A stretch of 36,611 nucleotides of DNA from Actinomycetota bacterium. Its GTDB lineage: Bacteria; Actinomycetota; Actinomycetes; Streptosporangiales; Streptosporangiaceae. The notes beneath the pieces were generated by a model, which saw only the letters and a list, made by a program, of their open reading frames with translations, was not told the origin of the DNA and made no database searches. The stretch covers positions 7,893 through 44,503 of the forward strand of contig PMSW01000104.1 of NCBI GenBank assembly GCA_003168215.1, in the 5' to 3' direction. Below are positions 24,850-32,934 of this stretch, piece by piece; the first letter of the stretch is position 1; each line of letters opens with the position of its first letter. A program made the position numbers and the translations under genes.

Positions 24850-25578
24850 CTACTCTTCGCCTTGCTTGCCGCTCATGTCATCGGCCAGGATCTGGTAAAG
24901 CCCGCGCCGGGTCTGCTCCAGCAGCCGTTCCGCGGCGTGGATCTGCTCGGGGGTGCCTCCGTGGGCCACCTGGACAATGCTGCCGCCGAGCCTGGCGGCC
25001 ACCGCGAACAGGCCGGGCAGTTGCCAGGCCTCCTGCTGGGCCATCGACTCCCACGCGCCGCGAGCCATCTCGGGGTTCTGCTCCACGTAGGCGCGGCCCG
25101 CGGCGGTGAGGCTGAATGTGCGCCGGCCACCGGACTCCTCACCTGCGATCAGGCCCTCGTCGGCGAGCTGGGACAGGGCCGGATAGACGGCGCCAGGGCT
25201 GGGCCGCCAGGCCCCGCCGCTGCGCTCTTCGATCTCGGACATGATCTGGTATCCGTTGCGCGGTCCTTCCGCCAGCACCGCAAGGATCGCGGCGCGCACG
25301 TCACCCCGGCTGGCCTTCGTGCCCCCCGACGAGCCAGGTGAGCCGGACGCCTCAGGCCACCAGCCGCCGGGTGCCCCGCCGAAGCCGCCGCCCCACTGCC
25401 TCGGCCCTCTCGCCCTGCCGGAGCCCCGGCCCCGCGGCCCGCCGCGAGTGCCCTGGCCATGAACGGCGGACATCCTGCCCAGGGCGCGGTGGACCTGGTC
25501 GGCCAAGTCGCCCAGGCAGTTGAACACATCGAACAGACGAGGATCAAAGTCCCCGGCCCACGAACCGGCTGTCGGCAT
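24850..25578 (-). CDS. PadR-family transcriptional regulator with Gly-rich N-terminus
   Basis: A 242-residue regulator. About 90 N-terminal residues are Gly/Arg/Pro-rich (GTRGGPRGRGSGRARG, FGGAPGGWW) and look disordered. The PadR winged helix follows: VRAAILAVLAEGPRNGYQIMSEIEERSGG, then PSPGAVYPALSQLADEGLI and GRRTFSLTAAGRAYVEQ. A helical C-terminal dimerisation part ends in LLEQTRRGLYQIL. ATG 25578 follows GGGGAC; a TTG one codon earlier is possible. It probably controls itself and the DUF1707 gene, as PadR proteins are usually autoregulated. Confidence 0.87.
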   Translation of the reverse strand: MPTAGSWAGDFDPRLFDVFNCLGDLADQVHRALGRMSAVHGQGTRGGPRGRGSGRARGPRQWGGGFGGAPGGWWPEASGSPGSSGGTKASRGDVRAAILAVLAEGPRNGYQIMSEIEERSGGAWRPSPGAVYPALSQLADEGLIAGEESGGRRTFSLTAAGRAYVEQNPEMARGAWESMAQQEAWQLPGLFAVAARLGGSIVQVAHGGTPEQIHAAERLLEQTRRGLYQILADDMSGKQGEE

Positions 25579-25610
25579 CAAGTGTCCCCGCTAACTTTCG
25601 CGATCGATCA

Positions 25611-25620
25611 CGATATATCG
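25611..25620. promoter_or_regulatory. CGATATATCG palindrome upstream of padR
   Basis: A perfect 10-base AT-rich palindrome 33 bases before the padR ATG. A minus-strand TATCGT (complement of 25610-25615) could be the -10, so this is a plausible PadR operator. Confidence 0.45.
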
Positions 25621-25746
25621 ACAGCTTACGACACCATGGACTGGCAGACAAGATATAGCTCGATTCGGAATCCGGCGTTTGCGTACCAGCCTCGCGGTCC
25701 GGCCCCGTTAGCCATGAAGGCCGCGGCGCCGTCAAACCTCAGCAGG

Positions 25747-25756
25747 TAGATATCTA
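25747..25756. promoter_or_regulatory. TAGATATCTA palindrome upstream of arsR-like gene
   Basis: A perfect 10-base palindrome in the padR/arsR intergenic gap, about 65 bases before the ArsR ATG at 25812. TTGACG follows at 25762-25767 but no matching -10 is clear. It could be an ArsR or PadR operator. The 212 bases between the two genes hold no convincing ORF. Confidence 0.4.
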
Positions 25757-25811
25757 TGACATTGACGGCCTGTCCATCCCCGCGGAGGCCGTGTTCTGCG
25801 ATGATCTGACG

Positions 25812-26198
25812 ATGCACCTCGTCCCCGCTGATCGCCGCAGCCGCCGGATGCTGGACGGCGAGCGGGTCTGCCAGGCTCTCGCCGGACTCGGTGATTGCGG
25901 CGACATCGCCGGACTGGCCGACCGGTTCAGGACCCTCGCCGATCCGAGCCGCCTCACCCTGCTGATCTGCATCCACCAGGCTGGCCCCATCAGCGTCACC
26001 GACCTGGCCGTCGCCGCCGATATGAACGAGACCACGGTCTCTCAGGCCCTCCGCCTGCTCCGTGCCACCGGGACGGTTACCGCGCACCGCAGCGGGCGCA
26101 TCGTGCGCTACGAGCTCACCAGCGACGAAATCGCCAAGCTGATCGACCAGATCGCCGGCCCGAGGAGCAGTTCAGGGCACATGCACGCGGCCACCTGA
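25812..26198 (+). CDS. ArsR/SmtB-family regulator, possibly metal-responsive
   Basis: A 128-residue winged-helix regulator. The core FRTLADPSRLTLLICI...ISVTDLAVAADMNETTVSQALRLLRATGTVTAHRSGRIVRYELT is typical of ArsR/SmtB proteins. Candidate ligands are N-terminal His2 and the C-terminal HMH, reminiscent of NmtR/KmtR nickel-cobalt sensors. No cysteine pair like that of ArsR or CadC is seen. ATG 25812 is preferred; GTG 25791 would add seven residues including a Cys but has GGAGG only two bases away. Its 3' end overlaps the convergent CopA gene by 27 bases. Confidence 0.82.
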   Translation: MHLVPADRRSRRMLDGERVCQALAGLGDCGDIAGLADRFRTLADPSRLTLLICIHQAGPISVTDLAVAADMNETTVSQALRLLRATGTVTAHRSGRIVRYELTSDEIAKLIDQIAGPRSSSGHMHAAT

Positions 26199-28460
26199 CC
26201 CGCGGCGCGAGCCGGTGACGCGGCGCGAGCCCGCAGCCGGGACGCGGAACCGGCGCAGCCGCAGGCTGTTCCATACGACGAACGCCGAGGACAGGTTCAT
26301 CGCGGCCGCGGCGATCAGCGGGTTCAGGAATCCGGCGGCGGCCAGCGGGAGGGCCGCGATGTTGTAGCCGAATGCCCAGGCAAGGTTGCGCCGGATGGTC
26401 CTGAACGTGCCCCTGGCAAGCTTGATCGCGTCGGGGACGATCTGCAGGTCGTCCCGGAGCAGAATCATGTCCGCGGCGCAGATGGCGACATCGGTGCCCG
26501 ACCCGAGGGCCAGCCCCAGGTCCGCTGCGGCCAGGGCAGGGCCGTCGTTGACCCCGTCCCCGACCATGGCAACCGACCGGCCCTCGGCCTGGAGCCTTGC
26601 TATCACCAGCGCCTTGCCGGCCGGCAGCGCCCCGGCGATCACCTCCTCGATCCCGGCTGCCGCCGCTACGGCCCGGGCCGTAGCCTCGCTGTCGCCGGTC
26701 AGCAGCACGGATCGCAGGCCCAGCCTGTGCAGCTCGGCGACGGCCGCGAAAGCCGACGGCTTGACGGTGTCGGCGACCGCCACCGCCCCCCGGACCTGGC
26801 CGTCCCACCCGGTCAGCACCGCCGTCCAGCCAGCCTGCTCCCACGCCGCGCACTGATCGGCGAGGACCCGCGGAACGCCGATCCCGCGTTCTCCGAACAG
26901 CTTCTCGCGGCCGATGACGACCTCATGGCCATCCACGATGCCGCGTGCTCCCAGGCCGGCCAGGGCCACGAAGCGGTCGGCCGCCGGCAGCGGCCCGGCC
27001 TCCGCGCGGGCAGCCGCGCTGATGGCCGCGGCCACCGGATGCTCAGAGGCCTGCTCCACGGCTCCCGCATAACGCAGCAAAACGTCGCGGCCAATCCCGG
27101 CCACCGGCTCAACAGCCGTGACCGACATCAGGCCGGCCGTGACCGTGCCGGTCTTATCCAGCACCACGGTGTCGACCGACCGGGAGGACTCAAGCGCCTG
27201 GTAGCCCTTGATGAAGATGCCCAGCTGGGCTCCGCGCCCGCAGGCCACCACCAGCGCGGCCGGAGTAGCCAGCCCGAGCGCACACGGACAGGCAATGATC
27301 AAGACCGCAAGACCAGCGCTGAACGCATGCTCCGGCGTGCTCCCGGCCAGCAGCCATGCGGTAAGCGTGAGCACTGCCAGGACCAGCACGACCGGCACGA
27401 ACACGGCCGAGATCCGGTCTGCCAGCCGCTGGACGGCAGCCTTCTGCGCCTGCGCCTCCTCCACCAGCCGGATCAGGTGCGCGAGCTGTGTGTCCTTGCC
27501 CACCTTGACGGCCCGGACGATCAGGCGGCCGGTCAGCGCGATGGTCCCGCCGACGACACTGCCGCCCTCGGCCACCTCCGCTGGCACGGACTCGCCGGTC
27601 ATCATGCTGCGGTCCACCGCCGACTGCCCGAACTCGACGTCCCCGTCTGCCGCGACCGTCTCCCCCGGCCGGACCACGAACAGGTCACCGGGCCGCAGCA
27701 AGGCGATGGGGATGCGGCGCTCGCCTCCGTCATCAGCGAGGACGCATACATCCTTCGCGCCGGTGTCAGCCAGCGCGCGCATCGCCTCGCCCGCCGAACG
27801 GCGAGCCCGGGCCTCGAAGAACCGGCCGGCCAGCAGGAACGTGGTCACCGACGCGGCGACCTCCAGGTAGATACCGCCGCCGGATGAGTGGACCAGCTGA
27901 TGCATCGCGCTCTCGCGCGGCTCGCCCCGGTCGAGGAAGAACATCGCGTACACCGACCAGCCGCATGCGGCGGTGATGCCCAGCGAGACCAGCGTGTCCA
28001 TCGAGCAAGCGCCGTGCCGGGCGTTCATCAGCGCCGCGCGGTGGAACGGCCAGGCTGCCCACAGCGCCACCGGCGCGGCGAGGCCGATGAGGAGCCACTG
28101 CCAGCCAGGAAACCGGTACGCCGGAAACAGCGACAGCGCGATCGATACGTCCGACAACGGGACGAAGAAGATCAGCGCGAGAATCAGCCGGCGCTTGAGA
28201 TAGCCGGCTCGCGCGTCGTCCGGCCCGGGCTGCCGCGCTGCCTCCGCGGCGAGCCGGACGACGTCGGCGCCGTACCCGGCCTGCTCAACCTCGTTGATCA
28301 GCAGCTGCGCCGTGACAGCGTCCGGTGCGGTGATGCTGGCACGCTCAGTCGCATAGTTGACTGTCGCGCGGACCTCGCCAATCTTGTTGAGCCTCTTCTC
28401 CACTCGTGCGGCGCACGAGGCGCACGTCATGCCCTGGATGGAGAGCTCGATCTCGGTCAT
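26172..28460 (-). CDS. copA: P1B-1 type Cu+ exporting ATPase
   Basis: A 762-residue heavy-metal P-type ATPase. One N-terminal HMA domain has GMTCASC (C13, C16). The TGES actuator loop is at 288-291, the transmembrane CPC metal site at 391-393, and the phosphorylated aspartate D435 in DKTGT. SEHP lies in the nucleotide domain and MVGDGVNDGPALAAADLG in the hinge. YN and MxxSS in the last helices, with CPC, indicate Cu+ specificity. It exports cytosolic copper. The C-terminal RRVTGSRRGSGG tail is basic. No CopZ or CsoR gene is next to it; the convergent ArsR may be functionally linked. Confidence 0.94.
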   Translation of the reverse strand: MTEIELSIQGMTCASCAARVEKRLNKIGEVRATVNYATERASITAPDAVTAQLLINEVEQAGYGADVVRLAAEAARQPGPDDARAGYLKRRLILALIFFVPLSDVSIALSLFPAYRFPGWQWLLIGLAAPVALWAAWPFHRAALMNARHGACSMDTLVSLGITAACGWSVYAMFFLDRGEPRESAMHQLVHSSGGGIYLEVAASVTTFLLAGRFFEARARRSAGEAMRALADTGAKDVCVLADDGGERRIPIALLRPGDLFVVRPGETVAADGDVEFGQSAVDRSMMTGESVPAEVAEGGSVVGGTIALTGRLIVRAVKVGKDTQLAHLIRLVEEAQAQKAAVQRLADRISAVFVPVVLVLAVLTLTAWLLAGSTPEHAFSAGLAVLIIACPCALGLATPAALVVACGRGAQLGIFIKGYQALESSRSVDTVVLDKTGTVTAGLMSVTAVEPVAGIGRDVLLRYAGAVEQASEHPVAAAISAAARAEAGPLPAADRFVALAGLGARGIVDGHEVVIGREKLFGERGIGVPRVLADQCAAWEQAGWTAVLTGWDGQVRGAVAVADTVKPSAFAAVAELHRLGLRSVLLTGDSEATARAVAAAAGIEEVIAGALPAGKALVIARLQAEGRSVAMVGDGVNDGPALAAADLGLALGSGTDVAICAADMILLRDDLQIVPDAIKLARGTFRTIRRNLAWAFGYNIAALPLAAAGFLNPLIAAAAMNLSSAFVVWNSLRLRRFRVPAAGSRRVTGSRRGSGGRVHVP

Positions 28461-28610
28461 GCCAGCCGGCCGTCCGGGCAGCGTTGCCGATGACCTGGCC
28501 TGCCCGCCTTCCGCATGCCTGCCGGGCAGGGGAAGCCGATCTCACGCATCCGGCAAACGTACTCTCCCGGCGCAGCGGCTACGGGCCGGCCTGCCAGAAC
28601 CCATCACCAT

Positions 28611-28630
28611 GCCTGATTATCTGATCAGGC
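28611..28630. promoter_or_regulatory. 7-bp dyad immediately upstream of riboswitch promoter
   Basis: GCCTGAT (28611-28617) and ATCAGGC (28624-28630) flank TATCTG and abut the -35 element of the second NiCoT promoter. The position suits an activator or repressor site in addition to B12 control. Confidence 0.45.
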
Positions 28631-28659
28631 TTGACGCTGAACTGCGGGCTCGGTAACTT
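28631..28659 (+). promoter_or_regulatory. promoter of the riboswitch-NiCoT transcript
   Basis: TTGACG (28631-28636), a 17-base spacer and TAACTT (28654-28659) form a near-consensus sigma-70-type promoter. The predicted start near 28666 gives a leader of about 150 bases that contains the riboswitch. Confidence 0.65.
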
Positions 28660-28665
28660 GCTGGC

Positions 28666-28808
28666 TGTCCGGGCCGCGCCCGGGTGGCAGCCAGTCCAGC
28701 GAAGTCCGGTGTGAGCCCGGCACTGTCCCGCAACGGTCAAGCCCCGCCAGGGGACGAGTCCGGTCGCCTGGCCTGGGGGCCGGACGAACATCAGTCCTCG
28801 GAGGAAGG
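28666..28808 (+). ncRNA. cobalamin (B12) riboswitch
   Basis: The leader contains the cobalamin riboswitch core: AGCGAAGTCCGGTG at about 28698-28711, then GAGCCCGGCACTGTCCCGCAACGG, and downstream GACGAGTCCGG with CCTGGCC. These are the conserved CCGGTG / CCCGCAACGG / GAGTCCGG blocks. A TCCTC-G-GAGGA sequence (28795-28805) overlaps the Shine-Dalgarno GGAGGAAGG, so B12 binding probably blocks translation of the NiCoT gene. Boundaries are approximate. Confidence 0.88.
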
Positions 28809-28817
28809 GCGGTTCGC

Positions 28818-29963
28818 GTGACAGCGTCACGTTTCCGCACTGCCCGCGATTCGCTGTCGGCCCGCGAGTGGGGCCGGCTCGTCGCGATGTTCCTGTTCAT
28901 CCTGGCCGTGAATGCGGCGGGCTGGGGCATTTACGTGCTGGCCGTGATGCCCCACCACTTCGACTACCAGGGCGAGGGCGGGAGCAGAGGGCTTGGCGTC
29001 GGCCTGGGGGTGGCCATCACGGCGTGGTTCCTGGGGTTCCGGCACGCCTTCGACGCCGACCACATCTCGTGTATCGACAACACCACCCGCAAGCTGATGG
29101 CTGACGGCAAGCGCCCCCTGGGCAGCGGTTTCTTCTTCTCCTTCGGCCACTCCACGATCGTGGTGGCGGTCGGCGTCGGCATCACCCTCGCGGCCAGGGC
29201 GGTCTTCGGCGCGGTAGTCAACCCGGACTCGACCTACGAAACGGCCGGCGGGGCAGCCGGGACGCTGATCTCGGCCGGCTTCCTGTACCTGATCGCCGCG
29301 CTGAACCTGATCGTGCTGGCCGGCATCTTCAAGGTCTTCCGTGACATGCGGCGCGGCAGCTACGACGAGGCGGAGCTGGAGGCGCAGCTGCAGGCCCGCG
29401 GGCTGATGTACCGGTTCTTCGGCCGGTTCATGCGCTCGATCAACCACACCTGGCAGCTGTACTTCGTCGGCCTCGTCTTCGGCATCGGCTTCGACACCGC
29501 CACCGAGGTCGTGCTCCTCGCCGCGACCGCCTACGCCGCGATCCAGGGCCTGCCGTATTACGCCGTGCTCGCGCTGCCGTTCCTGTTCTCCGGCGGCATG
29601 ATGCTGTTCGACACCCTCGACGGCGCCTTCATGAACTTCGCCTACGGCTGGGCGTTCGCCCGGCCGGTCCGCAAGGTCTACTACAACCTGGTCATCACCG
29701 GACTGTCGATCGGCGCCGCGTTCATCATCGGCACCATCGAGATCCTCGGCATCCTGACCACCGAGGCGCACCTGCACGGCGGGTTCTGGTCAGTCATGGC
29801 CAACTTCAACATCAACGTGGCCGGGTTCTGCATCGCCGGGCTGTTCGTCACCGTCTGGGCACTGGCGCTCGCCTACTGGCGCTGGGGCAACGTCGAAGCC
29901 CGGTGGACATCCAGCGTCCCCGCAGCGCCAGCCCAGTGCCCCGAGCCAGTACCTGAGCGGTGA
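28818..29963 (+). CDS. NiCoT-family nickel/cobalt permease (paralogue 2, probable cobalt)
   Basis: A 381-residue NiCoT permease. The signature RHAFDADHISCIDN is at 75-88, with FFFSFGHSTIVV, GIGFDTATEVVLL and LFDTLDGAFMNFAYGWAF. It is preceded by a cobalamin riboswitch, which indicates cobalt uptake for B12 synthesis. The GTG start follows GGAGGAAGG with nine bases between. Compared with the first NiCoT it has a longer periplasmic-side loop near residues 45-58 and a different C-terminal tail (SSVPAAPAQCPEPVPER). Confidence 0.94.
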   Translation: MTASRFRTARDSLSAREWGRLVAMFLFILAVNAAGWGIYVLAVMPHHFDYQGEGGSRGLGVGLGVAITAWFLGFRHAFDADHISCIDNTTRKLMADGKRPLGSGFFFSFGHSTIVVAVGVGITLAARAVFGAVVNPDSTYETAGGAAGTLISAGFLYLIAALNLIVLAGIFKVFRDMRRGSYDEAELEAQLQARGLMYRFFGRFMRSINHTWQLYFVGLVFGIGFDTATEVVLLAATAYAAIQGLPYYAVLALPFLFSGGMMLFDTLDGAFMNFAYGWAFARPVRKVYYNLVITGLSIGAAFIIGTIEILGILTTEAHLHGGFWSVMANFNINVAGFCIAGLFVTVWALALAYWRWGNVEARWTSSVPAAPAQCPEPVPER

Positions 29964-30071
29964 CCCTCGAGGCCGGCCAGGCCCCCAGCAGCTACCGGCC
30001 ACGGACAGGGCCGAGGCGCTGGCGGGCCAGGCTGCCGCCACCAGGCAGCGGTACTGGACGCCGGGGCCGGC

Positions 30072-30878
30072 CTAGCCCGGCTGGCCGAGGCGAGCGGTGA
30101 TCGCCGGGGCCGCCTCGCGCAGCCACGCCTCGGCGCGCGGCAGCTCGTCCTTGGCGCCGTCCTCCCATAGCTTGCGGAACACCGGGTCCAGCTCGGCCGA
30201 GGCGCGGGAATCCTCGTGATAGCGGCGCGCCATGTCGACGGCGAACGGCGCCAGCTCCGCGCGATGCCGCGCCGTCATGCCGTAGGCGTCAGCGAACACC
30301 GCGACCCGGTGGGGGATGTCGGCGCCGGTGAACGCAGGCGCCCGGTCCCGCGGATCGCGCAGCGGCGCCCAGTACCACAGCGCGTTCGCGATGTCGTAGA
30401 GCCGGGTAGTCGGATGGGCCATGTCGAAGTCGATCAGCGCGACGGGCAGCCCGTCGCGGAAAACCACGTTGCCCGGGTAGTAGTCGCAGTGGCTGACCAG
30501 CTCGGTCCGTTCGCTGACCAGGCGTCCCACGCTGGCCGGCGTCCCGCCCCACACCGCGTCGGGCGGCGGCGCCCACCCGGCCGACGCCTCGTGCAGCGCA
30601 GCGATCAGCGTGGCCAGGGCGACGAGCACGTCGTCCCCCACCGTCTCCGGCGGCAGCGGGTTGCGCGGCACGTCGCCGGGGACGAACGACAGCATCTCGC
30701 GCCCCTGCCCGTCGACGCCGAACGGCAGCGGCGCGCCGGTGAACCCGGCATCGCGCAGGTGGGCCAGGTACGCCTGCACGGTCAGGCTGAACGGCCGCAG
30801 CGGCCGCCGCACCGTGTCCCCGATCCGCACGATCCCCTGGGTGACGCCATCCCCGATCAGCAGCTCGCCTTCGCTCAC
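30072..30878 (-). CDS. aminoglycoside phosphotransferase-like kinase
   Basis: A 268-residue APH/ChoK-fold protein. The catalytic loop HCDYYPGN gives H130, D132 and N137, and IDFD (D150) is the metal-binding equivalent of DFG. The N-lobe is short and I cannot place the usual ATP lysine with confidence. The family includes antibiotic kinases and metabolite kinases, and nothing here tells which. GTG 30878 follows TAAGCT by eight bases, giving a leaderless mRNA. It is the right-most gene of the accessory block, divergent from lipA. Confidence 0.82.
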   Translation of the reverse strand: MSEGELLIGDGVTQGIVRIGDTVRRPLRPFSLTVQAYLAHLRDAGFTGAPLPFGVDGQGREMLSFVPGDVPRNPLPPETVGDDVLVALATLIAALHEASAGWAPPPDAVWGGTPASVGRLVSERTELVSHCDYYPGNVVFRDGLPVALIDFDMAHPTTRLYDIANALWYWAPLRDPRDRAPAFTGADIPHRVAVFADAYGMTARHRAELAPFAVDMARRYHEDSRASAELDPVFRKLWEDGAKDELPRAEAWLREAAPAITARLGQPG

Positions 30879-30997
30879 ACCGCAGCAGCTTAGCCCGCGC
30901 CCCGCACCGGCTTACGGCGTTGGCGGGCCACCCGGCTTGCCGGGGCTAGTTCAGACTTCGGAGAGAACCCTGGGACGTGCAAAATCCGAAACTGACC

Positions 30998-31114
30998 ATG
31001 GTTATCCGCAGGAACTCTGCCTGGAAGGGGGGCGACCGTCGTGGCCGCCGGCGAGGCGGACGTACCCTGGTGGCGTGGTACTCGCACCTGAAGGACGCCG
31101 GATGCTGCGGCTAG
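30998..31114 (+). CDS. candidate 38-residue upstream ORF overlapping the lipA start
   Basis: ATG 30998 to TAG 31112-31114 reads a very basic peptide with [13 protein letters not shown] in the middle and a CC pair two residues before the end. It overlaps the first 13 codons of lipA in another frame. No Shine-Dalgarno sequence precedes it. It may be chance in GC-rich sequence or a leader peptide; no homologue is known to me. Confidence 0.3.
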   Translation: MVIRRNSAWKGGDRRGRRRGGRTLVAWYSHLKDAGCCG

Positions 31115-32019
31115 AGGCGCGCAACAGCCAGACCCCGATCGAGCGCAAGCCGCCATGGATCAAGACGCGCCTGCGCACCGGGCCTCAGTACACCGAGCTC
31201 AAGCAGCTCGTGCGCAGCGAGGGACTGCACACGGTCTGCGAGGAGGCCGGCTGCCCCAACATCTTCGAGTGCTGGGAGGACCGCGAGGCCACGTTCCTGA
31301 TCGGCGGCGATCAGTGCACCAGGCGCTGCGACTTCTGCCAGATCGCGACCGGCAGGCCCGGGCCGCTGGACACCGACGAGCCGCGCCGGGTGGCTGAATC
31401 TGTCGCCACGATGGGCCTGCGCTACGCGACCGTCACCGGGGTGGCCCGCGACGACCTGCCGGACGGCGGCGCCTGGCTCTACGCGCAGACCTGCGTCCAG
31501 ATCCACGCGGCCGTGCCAGGCTGCGGCGTCGAGCTGCTGATCCCTGACTTCGACGCGGAGCCAGCGCAGCTGGCGGAGGTCTTTGCCGCCCGCCCCGAGG
31601 TGCTCGCCCACAACATCGAGACCGTGCCGCGGATCTTCCGGCGGATCCGGCCGGGATTCCGCTATGACCGCTCCCTCGACGTGCTCACCCGCGCGCGGCA
31701 GGCAGGCCTGATCACGAAGTCGAATCTGATCCTCGGCATGGGCGAGGAGCGGCAGGAGGTCAGCGAGGCAATGGCGGACCTGCGCGCGGCCGGGTGCGAC
31801 CTGCTCACGATCACGCAGTACCTGCGGCCGTCGGTGCGCCACCACCCGATCGAGCGGTGGGTACCGCCGGAGGAATTCGACGAGCTCGGCACCGAGGCAC
31901 TCAGCCTTGGCTTCGTCGGCGTTATGTCGGGGCCGCTCGTCCGCTCGTCCTACCGGGCCGGCCGGCTGTACCGCCAGGCCACGGACCGGCAGGCTGCCGC
32001 CGGCCGCCAGGCCAGCTAG
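31075..32019 (+). CDS. lipA: lipoyl synthase
   Basis: A radical-SAM enzyme that inserts two sulfurs into octanoyl groups on E2/GcvH. It has 314 residues. The auxiliary cluster motif Cx4Cx5C is C55, C60 and C66; the radical-SAM CxxxCxxC is C81, C85 and C88; the C-terminal RSSY is present. I choose GTG 31075 rather than ATG 31102. TACCCT lies six bases before the GTG, and the extra residues VVLAPEGRR match the N-terminus of mycobacterial LipA (AAEGRR). It works downstream of LipB on SucB. Confidence 0.95.
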   Translation: MVLAPEGRRMLRLEARNSQTPIERKPPWIKTRLRTGPQYTELKQLVRSEGLHTVCEEAGCPNIFECWEDREATFLIGGDQCTRRCDFCQIATGRPGPLDTDEPRRVAESVATMGLRYATVTGVARDDLPDGGAWLYAQTCVQIHAAVPGCGVELLIPDFDAEPAQLAEVFAARPEVLAHNIETVPRIFRRIRPGFRYDRSLDVLTRARQAGLITKSNLILGMGEERQEVSEAMADLRAAGCDLLTITQYLRPSVRHHPIERWVPPEEFDELGTEALSLGFVGVMSGPLVRSSYRAGRLYRQATDRQAAAGRQAS

Positions 32020-32117
32020 GGCCGGCCGCGGGCTCGGCGACGTGCCCGGGCCTGCTCACGAAGGCCGCAGGCACCGCGGTTTCGCGCTGCGGGCCGCCTG
32101 ATCGTATTCTCACCTGC

Positions 32118-32834
32118 ATGGTAAAGAAGCCCGGCGCCGCGGCGTCAAAGAAGGATGCCGACGACCCGGCGGCGGCCGGCCGCATCAAGCAGATCCGCAT
32201 GGTCGCGGGAATTGTCCGCAAGGCCAACCCCAAGGCGATGCCGATCGTGTTCGGCATAGCCATCGCGATCATCGCGATCACCGTGGTTGCTGGCCTGGTC
32301 ACCGGGACGGCGCCCTTCGTGATCCCGCTGGGCGTCGCGCTCGGGCTGATGGGCGCCATGATCGCGTTCGGGCGCTTCGCGCAGGCCGCGCAGTACTCGA
32401 CGATCCATGGCCAGCCGGGTGCCGCCGCCGCAGTCCTGCAGAGCATGCGCGGGAACTGGACGGTGACGCCCGCGATCGCCGCGAACAAGAGCATGGACAT
32501 CGTGCACCGCACGGTCGGCAGGCCCGGTGTCGTCCTGGTCGGCGAGGGATCGCCCAGGGGGCTGCCGAGCCTGCTGGCGGCGGAGAAGAAGCGGGTCTCC
32601 AGGGTGGCCCTCGACGTGCCGATCTACGACCTTCAGGTCGGCGACGAGGAAGGCCAGATCCCGCTCAGGAAGATCCAGCGGCACATCATGAAGCTGCCCC
32701 GCAACCTCAAGGGCCCGGCCGTCCTGGACCTGAACTACCGGCTCAAGGCGCTGCCGCAGTCACTGCAGATGCCCAAGGGCCCGATGCCGAGGCAAGGCAG
32801 GATGCCCAAGGCGCCACGGCCCAAATTCCGCTGA
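32118..32834 (+). CDS. DUF4191 membrane protein
   Basis: A 238-residue protein, the equivalent of mycobacterial Rv2219. A basic N-terminus leads to two hydrophobic helices (about 48-66 and 70-88), then a soluble domain with NWTVTPAIAANKSMDIVHRTVGRPGVVLVGEG and a Pro/Lys-rich end (MPKGPMPRQGRMPKAPRPKF). The function is not established. It is conserved between lipA and glnA in actinobacteria. TATTCT lies seven bases before the ATG, so the mRNA is probably leaderless. Confidence 0.88.
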   Translation: MVKKPGAAASKKDADDPAAAGRIKQIRMVAGIVRKANPKAMPIVFGIAIAIIAITVVAGLVTGTAPFVIPLGVALGLMGAMIAFGRFAQAAQYSTIHGQPGAAAAVLQSMRGNWTVTPAIAANKSMDIVHRTVGRPGVVLVGEGSPRGLPSLLAAEKKRVSRVALDVPIYDLQVGDEEGQIPLRKIQRHIMKLPRNLKGPAVLDLNYRLKALPQSLQMPKGPMPRQGRMPKAPRPKFR

Positions 32835-32934
32835 GTGCCGGCTTAGCGCCAATACCAGTGCGCAGCCATGCCGCGATGGCCGGCCGCGCGGTCCAGGGTG
32901 AGCCCGTGCCAGCGAAGATCCAGCACGGCTTCCG

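Larger units (their letters stand above)
17213..31074. other. accessory gene block separating lipB from lipA
   Basis: In Mycobacterium and Streptomyces lipB and lipA are next to each other, followed by DUF4191, RDD and glnA. Here about 13.9 kb of transporters, regulators and metal-handling genes lie between them, and the core order resumes exactly at lipA. I see no integrase, transposase, tRNA or flanking repeat, so how it arose is not visible. Confidence 0.6.

Noticed and set aside
25459-25749. Plus-strand ORF between padR and arsR
   Set aside because: Half of it is antisense to padR, the rest shows no motif, and AT-rich regulatory palindromes occupy the region.
26727-27887. Plus-strand ORF of 386 codons opposite copA
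   Set aside because: It lies wholly antisense to a complete Cu+ ATPase and has low-complexity Arg/Gln/His composition.
28827-29777. Minus-strand ORF of 316 codons opposite the second NiCoT
   Set aside because: It is a shadow of a transmembrane-coding frame, giving Asp/Glu/His-rich repeats; a matching shadow appears opposite the first NiCoT.
17213-31074. Prophage or integrative element
   Set aside because: No integrase, recombinase, transposase, phage structural gene, tRNA or flanking att-like repeat was seen; gene content is ordinary transport and regulation.
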